Part shown: positions 11,609 to 12,378 of the stretch, one piece after another
Layout of the letters: every line of letters starts with the position of its first letter
How positions within the stretch are numbered: position 1 is the first letter of the stretch
Assembly (NCBI GenBank): GCA_030667205.1
Contig: DAOUWH010000017.1
Location: 1 to 12,378 of the forward strand
Reading direction: 5' to 3'
Source of the DNA: Nitrospirota bacterium
GTDB lineage: Bacteria > Nitrospirota > Thermodesulfovibrionia > Thermodesulfovibrionales > JdFR-86
DNA length: 12,378 nucleotides
The notes under the pieces: generated by a model
The model's input: the letters and a program-made list of their open reading frames with translations, nothing else
Told to the model about the DNA's origin: nothing
Database searches by the model: none
Made by a program: the position numbers and the translations under genes

Positions 11609-12378
11609 TTAAAGCCTTCCGGAGCGGATGATGGATATCAGGAGCCAGATGCCGAGGAAGAATGCGCCCAGAAAGGTTACTATGCCGAGTGCGGAGAAGC
11701 CGAATATCAGCGGCCCGGTGCTCATGGCGTGCATTATTGCGGAGCTGAGAATTATCGCGCTCACCACCATCGCAAAGGCGATCCTGTTGCTGGAGCGGTC
11801 CATGTCCCTGATGAGCCGGTCAAGGCCAATGTGGGTGGTCTTGAAGTGGATGTCGTCCTTCAGTATCTTGTTGAGTATCTTCCCTAACTGCTTCGGCAGG
11901 AGAATGAGGAAATCCCCGGCCCCGGCCAGTCCCTTCGATATCCTCTGGACCGCCTTAAACGGGCTGAGCCGTTCTTTAAGGAGCCTTTCGGCGTAGGGCT
12001 CGGTGGCGGATATGAAATCGAACTCAGGGTCGAGCTGCCTTACCACGTTGTCAAGGTGCATAAAAGTCTTGTTTATGAGCAGGAGGTCCGAAGGCACGAT
12101 GAGCCTGTGCCTTGAGGCCAGCTGCAGCACCATGTCGAGGTACTCCGCGATGTTTATCTCGCTGATGGCGGCCCCGTAGAGGGGCTCTATCAGGTCCACG
12201 AGGTCGGCCTTGAACTCACTGCGGAACTTATCCACATCGGCGTCCTCGGAGAGGTGCCCCAGCTCGATGTAGTGCTCAACGAGGCCGTCATAGTCCTTCT
12301 TCAGCAACGCCACGAATGTCTCGGCAAGGGTTCCTTTGGTCTCCTCGCTCACCCTGCCCACTATGCCGAAGTCCATGA
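11609..12378 (-). CDS. ABC1/UbiB (AarF) family atypical kinase, C-terminal part only
   Basis: The frame is open to the window end (the codon before the Met at 12376 is cut), so the N-terminal part lies outside. The first visible residues, 'MDFGIVGRVS', match the conserved DFG metal-binding motif of ABC1/UbiB kinases ('..DFGMVGRL'), which means this Met is internal and not the start. Then comes the helical C-lobe and, at the end, two hydrophobic segments ('RIAFAMVVSAIILSSAIMHAM' features and 'FGFSALGIVTFLGAFFLGIWLLISII'), the usual UbiB membrane anchor. UbiB/COQ8 proteins have ATPase activity and support quinone synthesis or lipid handling. Which applies here is unknown. The stop is TAA at 11611-11609. 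Confidence 0.93.
   Translation of the reverse strand, partial: MDFGIVGRVSEETKGTLAETFVALLKKDYDGLVEHYIELGHLSEDADVDKFRSEFKADLVDLIEPLYGAAISEINIAEYLDMVLQLASRHRLIVPSDLLLINKTFMHLDNVVRQLDPEFDFISATEPYAERLLKERLSPFKAVQRISKGLAGAGDFLILLPKQLGKILNKILKDDIHFKTTHIGLDRLIRDMDRSSNRIAFAMVVSAIILSSAIMHAMSTGPLIFGFSALGIVTFLGAFFLGIWLLISIIRSGRL

Noticed and set aside
12374..12376. ATG as the true start of the UbiB-family gene
   Set aside because: It is the residue before the DFG motif, which lies in the middle of the kinase fold; the frame stays open to the window end.

Overview
The window looks like chromosomal DNA of a free-living, GC-rich Gram-negative-type bacterium. The block yicC-remA-gmk-rpoZ-coaBC, the form of the omega subunit (with an N-terminal 'DISSLPVE...SHFRLVVIAAQRARELA' type core) and a cyclopropane-fatty-acid-synthase-like enzyme fit Desulfobacterota ('Deltaproteobacteria'), Nitrospirota or related phyla. 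I cannot place it more precisely. No rRNA, tRNA, CRISPR array, transposase or phage gene is visible. Fifteen protein genes are supported, two of them cut by the window edges.

Layout. (1) Bases 1-6105, minus strand, read right to left: fabG-like reductase, a ~340-bp palindrome-rich gap, bioD (dethiobiotin synthetase), then a tight operon yicC - remA - gmk - rpoZ - coaBC - TPR protein (the last cut at base 1). Its genes overlap or nearly touch: gmk/rpoZ share one base (TGATG), while remA/gmk and rpoZ/coaBC overlap by 20 and 23 bases. This operon joins RNA processing, regulation, GMP to GDP, RNA polymerase omega and coenzyme A synthesis. (2) Bases 6227-10273, plus strand: a TrmB-family regulator divergent from fabG, purC (purine synthesis), a small cupin, and a two-gene ABC-2 exporter (ATPase plus permease). 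(3) Bases 10312-12378, minus strand: a cyclopropane-fatty-acid-synthase family methyltransferase preceded by the C-terminal part of an ABC1/UbiB atypical kinase. It is convergent with the exporter across a shared hairpin.

Main observation. All eight genes that begin a transcription unit or follow a gap large enough for a promoter (fabG, bioD, yicC, trmB, purC, cupin, ABC ATPase, cfa) have a -10-like hexamer ending only 5-11 bases before their ATG. That puts the predicted transcription start at, or within about five bases of, the start codon. None has room for a Shine-Dalgarno sequence in the predicted transcript. The genes inside operons (rpoZ, coaBC, gmk, remA, permease) instead have purine-rich ribosome-binding sites, and two use GTG. 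The promoters fall into two kinds: three have a good -35 at exactly 17 bp, and five have an extended -10 (TGn). The window therefore suggests a lineage in which leaderless initiation is the rule for first genes. The trmB promoter also carries a palindrome centred on the start codon, a likely autoregulatory operator.

The other structured non-coding stretch is 5100-5397, which holds four separate inverted repeats. One is a perfect 15-bp-arm palindrome just after fabG that resembles dispersed intergenic repeat elements.
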